Shown: one piece after another, positions 61,063 through 64,000 of the stretch | Position numbering within the stretch: position 1 is the stretch's first letter | Layout of the letters: every line of letters begins with the position of its first letter | Assembly: GCA_018970865.1 (NCBI GenBank) | Contig: JAGWVN010000001.1 | Coordinates: 39,163-103,162 of the forward strand | Reading direction: 5' to 3' | DNA from: Betaproteobacteria bacterium | GTDB taxonomy: Bacteria; Pseudomonadota; Gammaproteobacteria; Burkholderiales; Burkholderiaceae_E | Length of the DNA stretch: 64,000 nucleotides | Made by a program: the position numbers and the translations under genes | The notes under the pieces: model-generated | Told to the model about the DNA's origin: nothing | The model's input: the letters and a program-made list of their open reading frames with translations, nothing else | The model's database searches: none

Positions 61063-61491
61063 ATGCGCCCCCTCACCCTGCTCGATTCGATTTCCGCAGT
61101 CGGCCCTGCCGAAGCCGGCCATGTCGTGGTCACCGGCTCGCATGGCGGCCTGGCCGCGGCGCGCTTCGTGCTGGCCCAGGCCAGCCCGCCGCACGCGGTG
61201 ATCTTCAATGACGCGGGCGTGGGCAAGGACGCGGCCGGCATCGTCGGCCTGAGCCTGCTGCAGGAAATCGGCGTGATCGCCGCGGCCTGCTCGCATCACA
61301 GCGCGCGCATCGGCGAGGCCGCCGAGACCCTGGACAGCGGCGTGCTCTCGCACCTGAACCCGCTGGCCCGGGCCGCCGGTCTGCGCGACGGCATGCCCGT
61401 GAGGGCGGCCGTGGCCGCGCTGGGCGCCACCCCCCTGGCCGACGATGCGCCGGCCGACACCCCGCGGGCCGCGGCCCGCCCCCGGAGCTGA
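61063..61491 (+). CDS. Conserved protein of unknown function
   Basis: 142-residue protein (start at ATG 61063; a second ATG at 61027 adds 12 residues with no conserved content). It has a Rossmann-like pattern: SAVGPAEAGHVVVTGSHGGL, then VIFNDAGVGKDAAGIVGLSLLQ and SHHSARIGEAAETLDSGVLSHLN. The glycine and Asp/His pattern suggests a small nucleotide- or metal-binding enzyme. I recognise this as a conserved bacterial family of unknown function. It is one base before the saccharopine-dehydrogenase-like gene and probably cotranscribed. Confidence 0.7.
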   Translation: MRPLTLLDSISAVGPAEAGHVVVTGSHGGLAAARFVLAQASPPHAVIFNDAGVGKDAAGIVGLSLLQEIGVIAAACSHHSARIGEAAETLDSGVLSHLNPLARAAGLRDGMPVRAAVAALGATPLADDAPADTPRAAARPRS

Positions 61492-61492
61492 C

Positions 61493-62671
61493 ATGCAAGA
61501 GAACCGCCCCTTCGACCTGGTCGTCTACGGCGCCAGCGGCTTCACCGGACAGCTGGTGGCCGAGTATCTGGTCGCGCGCTGCGCGGCCGAGCCCGGGCTG
61601 CGCTGGGCCCTGGCTGGCCGCGACCAGGGCAAACTGGCCGCAGTCCGTCAGGCCATCGGCGCCGATCCGCAGCTGCCCCTGCTGCCCGCCGATGCCGCCG
61701 ACCCGGCCTCGCTGCAGGCGCTTGCCGCGCAGACGAAGCTGGTGCTCACCACCGTGGGGCCGTATCAGCTCTACGGATCAGACCTCGTGGCGGCCTGCGC
61801 CGCCGCCGGCACCGACTATGTCGACCTCTGCGGCGAGCCGGCCTGGATGCGCGCCATGATCGACGCCCACCACGAGACCGCGCGGGCGAGCGGCGCGCGC
61901 ATCGTGTTCTCGTGCGGCTTCGACTCCATCCCCTTCGACCTCGGGGTGTGGTTCGTGCAGCAGGAAGCCGTGCGGCGCTTCGGCGCCTGCGCGCCGCGGG
62001 TCAAGGGCCGGGTGCGGCGCAGCAAGGGCGGCTTCTCGGGCGGCACCGCGGCCAGCCTGCGGGCAACCCTGGCCGCGGCCGCGCGCGACCCGCAGGTGCT
62101 GGCCCGGCTGCGCGACCCCTTCGCGCTGACGCCCGGCTTCAGCGGCCCGCCGCAGCCCCGGGGCGACAAGCCGATGATCGACCCCGCCGTCGACGCCTGG
62201 GTGGCGCCCTTCGTGATGGCCCCGATCAACACCCGCAATGTGCACCGCTCCAACTTCCTGCTCGGCCATCCCTGGGGACGCGATTTCGTCTACGACGAGA
62301 TGATCGTGACCGGGCCTGGCGAGAAGGGGCAGGCGCGGGCCGAGGCAGTGGCCGCTGACCGCTCCATGACGCAGGGCGGCGGCCCGCAGCCCGGCGAAGG
62401 CCCGAGCCGCGAGGAGCGCGAGGCCGGCTTCTTCGACCTGCTGTTCGTGGCCGAGATGCCCGACGGCCGCAGCGTGCGCGCTGCGGTGGGCGGCAACCGC
62501 GACCCGGGCTACGGCTGTACCTCGCGGATGATCGCCGAGAGCGCGCTGTGCCTGCTGCGCGATCCGGTGCCGCGCGGCGGCGGGGTGCTCACGGCCGCGC
62601 CGGCGATGGGCGGCGCGCTCGCGGCGCGGCTGCAGGCGCACGCCGGCATGCGCTTCGCGATCGAGGATTAG
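61493..62671 (+). CDS. Saccharopine dehydrogenase-like/trans-acting enoyl reductase-type oxidoreductase
   Basis: 392-residue protein. The NAD(P) motif LVVYGASGFTGQLVAEYLV starts the Rossmann domain; TTVGPYQLYGSDLVAACAAAGTDYVDLCGEP and SCGFDSIPFDLGVWF are family segments. The family includes mycobacterial trans-acting enoyl reductase Rv2449c-like proteins that act on lipid or polyketide intermediates. The start ATG 61493 is one base after the unknown gene. Its end at 62671 marks the boundary where base composition falls. Direct function unknown. Confidence 0.85.
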   Translation: MQENRPFDLVVYGASGFTGQLVAEYLVARCAAEPGLRWALAGRDQGKLAAVRQAIGADPQLPLLPADAADPASLQALAAQTKLVLTTVGPYQLYGSDLVAACAAAGTDYVDLCGEPAWMRAMIDAHHETARASGARIVFSCGFDSIPFDLGVWFVQQEAVRRFGACAPRVKGRVRRSKGGFSGGTAASLRATLAAAARDPQVLARLRDPFALTPGFSGPPQPRGDKPMIDPAVDAWVAPFVMAPINTRNVHRSNFLLGHPWGRDFVYDEMIVTGPGEKGQARAEAVAADRSMTQGGGPQPGEGPSREEREAGFFDLLFVAEMPDGRSVRAAVGGNRDPGYGCTSRMIAESALCLLRDPVPRGGGVLTAAPAMGGALAARLQAHAGMRFAIED

Positions 62672-62739
62672 GTCATCGGTAGGAGTTCAAGCGACGGAAC
62701 CTGAAGTAAACTCCCAATACTGTCTCTTCATACAGCACT

Positions 62740-63945
62740 ATGCGCGTCGTCGGATTGTTCGCGGGAATCGGAGGACTGGAACTCGGGCTCAGCGCCTTTG
62801 GGCATGAGGCTATTCTCCTGTGTGACATCCTTCCTCAGTCTCAAGCCGTACTGAATGCCCGGTTTCCGGATGCCGACTACAAAAGTGATGTCACAAAGCT
62901 TAGAGATCTGCCTGCAGATACAGAGATCGTCACAGCAGGATTCCCTTGTCAGGATCTTAGCCAAGCAGGCAAGACCGCAGGAATCGAAGGAGCGCGAAGC
63001 GGACTAATTTCGGAAGTATTCAGACTTCTCGAAAGACGCAAGAACTCAAGTAGAAAACTTCCTACGCTGCTAATAGAGAATGTTCCGTTCATGCTCCAAC
63101 TTAACGGTGGACGTGCTATGCGCGCCATCACGGATAAACTCGAAAGTCTAGGCTACCTCTGGGCGTATCGCATAGTAGATACTTGGGGATTCGGACTACC
63201 GCAAAGACGCGAACGTGTTTGCCTAGTCGCAAGCATCAATACTGATCCGTCATCGGTGCTGTTTGCTGATGAAAATCGCCTTGACCGTCCCAAGACTGAC
63301 ATTGGGAAGATTGCACATGGTTTCTACTGGACAGAAGGACACACCGGACTCGGATGGGCGGTAGATGCAGTACCCACCTTGAAGAATGGATCTACAATAG
63401 GCATTGCCTCGCCCCCTGCGATCGTAATGCCTGGGCCGGATCGACTTATTGTCAAACCAAGCATTGAAGATGCAGAAGCCCTTCAAGGATTTCCACGCGG
63501 CTGGACACAACCAGCCGAACGCGTAGCACGGCCTTCAATGCGTTGGGGTCTAGTTGGCTCGGCGGTCTCTGTCCCTGTGGCCCGGTGGCTTGGTAAACGT
63601 CTGAGCCAACCAGGGGAGTACCGCGCTCAAGAGTCCGATCGTAACAACGAATTCCCAACTAGCGGAAAGGCGCCGCGCGCCGCGAGATATGACGGAAATC
63701 GTCGATACACGGTAAACATATCTGCAGACCCGTTGGGTATCCGGCCGCCGCCACTTGTCGAATTCCTAATCGGCCCGCTAGAGCCGCTCTCACTAAAAGC
63801 AACGAAAGGCTTTTATTCCAGAACCCGTCGAGCCAAGTTGCGCTTCGATGCAGCCTTCATAGAGGCCGTTCAAGAGCATCTTGTGCGGATGGGGGGAGAA
63901 TTTGAATTATGTAGTCACGAGCCGACACTTGAGGCCCTTGCGTAG
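62740..63945 (+). CDS. DNA (cytosine-5-)-methyltransferase, low-GC, probable R-M or defence gene
   Basis: 401-residue C5-methyltransferase. Motif I is GLFAGIGGLE (residues 5-14), IV is TAGFPCQDLS with the catalytic Cys70, VI is IENVP (112-116), VIII is PQRRERV (154-160), and the motif X-like helix is VGSAVSVPVARWLG. The target-recognition region between VIII and IX is short (about 70-90 residues). A further 100 residues follow motif X, which is unusual. The gene is AT-richer than the rest of the window, with codons such as TTA, AGA and GGA, so recent transfer is likely. No good ribosome-binding site was seen before the ATG. A restriction enzyme would be expected downstream. Confidence 0.9.
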   Translation: MRVVGLFAGIGGLELGLSAFGHEAILLCDILPQSQAVLNARFPDADYKSDVTKLRDLPADTEIVTAGFPCQDLSQAGKTAGIEGARSGLISEVFRLLERRKNSSRKLPTLLIENVPFMLQLNGGRAMRAITDKLESLGYLWAYRIVDTWGFGLPQRRERVCLVASINTDPSSVLFADENRLDRPKTDIGKIAHGFYWTEGHTGLGWAVDAVPTLKNGSTIGIASPPAIVMPGPDRLIVKPSIEDAEALQGFPRGWTQPAERVARPSMRWGLVGSAVSVPVARWLGKRLSQPGEYRAQESDRNNEFPTSGKAPRAARYDGNRRYTVNISADPLGIRPPPLVEFLIGPLEPLSLKATKGFYSRTRRAKLRFDAAFIEAVQEHLVRMGGEFELCSHEPTLEALA

Positions 63946-64000
63946 ACTTACCGAGATATCGTACCTCAAGTGAAATCGCACTCTTGAGCGATCAGCGCTC

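Noticed and set aside
62672..62739. Possible attachment site or tRNA remnant before the methyltransferase (bases resembling a T-arm, TTCAAG)
   Set aside because: No cloverleaf and no second copy in the window; the match is too short to call.
63965..63988. CTCAAG...CTTGAG inverted repeat after the methyltransferase gene
   Set aside because: The pairing arms are six bases with a long loop and no T-run follows; it cannot be separated from chance near the window end.

Overview
The window is very GC-rich DNA (roughly 70% by eye) from a Gram-negative bacterium, most likely a betaproteobacterium of the Burkholderiales. The grounds are the sulfur operon layout (cysI-DUF934-cysH-cysD-cysN-cobA with an APS-type reductase), RdgC, the many LysR regulators and NMT1-like binding proteins, and dense operons with ATGA/GTGA/TGATG overlaps. 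The last 1.3 kb (from about 62672) is visibly AT-richer, with different codon use, and looks foreign. No rRNA, tRNA, CRISPR array or insertion sequence was seen, and no gene-free stretch exceeds 300 bases.

Layout. (1) 1-6141: the end of a surface polysaccharide locus, with a partial flippase, a methyltransferase, a GT4 and two tandem GT2 glycosyltransferases, and a convergent CgeB-like glycosyltransferase. (2) 6159-15051: sulfur metabolism. A CysB-like LysR gene and a D-cysteine desulfhydrase family gene face a RidA protein and a complete assimilatory operon taking sulfate through APS and sulfite to sulfide, plus uroporphyrinogen methylation for siroheme. (3) 15082-19260: alpha/beta hydrolase, RdgC, a fumarylacetoacetate hydrolase family protein and an acyl-CoA ligase. 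(4) 19257-29970: a candidate catabolic island for a cyclic ureide or s-triazine. A divergent LysR gene faces an isochorismatase-like hydrolase, an SDR, a dihydroorotase/hydantoinase-like amidohydrolase, a cyanuric acid hydrolase/barbiturase (AtzD family), a second amidohydrolase, and an ABC importer with two paralogous binding proteins.

(5) 29983-37309: TspO and nitronate monooxygenase, then a LacI-controlled ABC importer operon ending in a GpdQ-like phosphodiesterase. (6) 37319-47030: a minus-strand catabolic operon behind a LysR gene, with an FAD monooxygenase, a sugar-type ABC importer lacking its ATPase, an NMT1-like protein without signal peptide, a metal-dependent hydrolase, two hydroxyisobutyrate-dehydrogenase-like enzymes and a VOC protein. 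(7) 47177-53235: acyl-CoA ligase, PCu(A)C copper chaperone, Rieske oxygenase, MFS transporter, Ldh-type dehydrogenase. (8) 53242-58935: a probable membrane-lipid remodelling cluster: PlcP-type metallophosphoesterase, phosphatidylserine decarboxylase, a membrane-anchored class III aminotransferase, a small polytopic membrane protein and an Agt-like GT4. (9) 58889-62671: MFS transporter, MaoC-type dehydratase, a conserved unknown protein, a saccharopine-dehydrogenase-like reductase. (10) 62740-63945: a C5-cytosine DNA methyltransferase in low-GC DNA, probably the edge of a restriction/defence island continuing beyond the window.

The most unusual genome-scale signal is near absence of the tetranucleotide ACGT in the first 62.7 kb (three sites found by eye against about 180 expected from composition), while three occur in the 1.2-kb methyltransferase gene.
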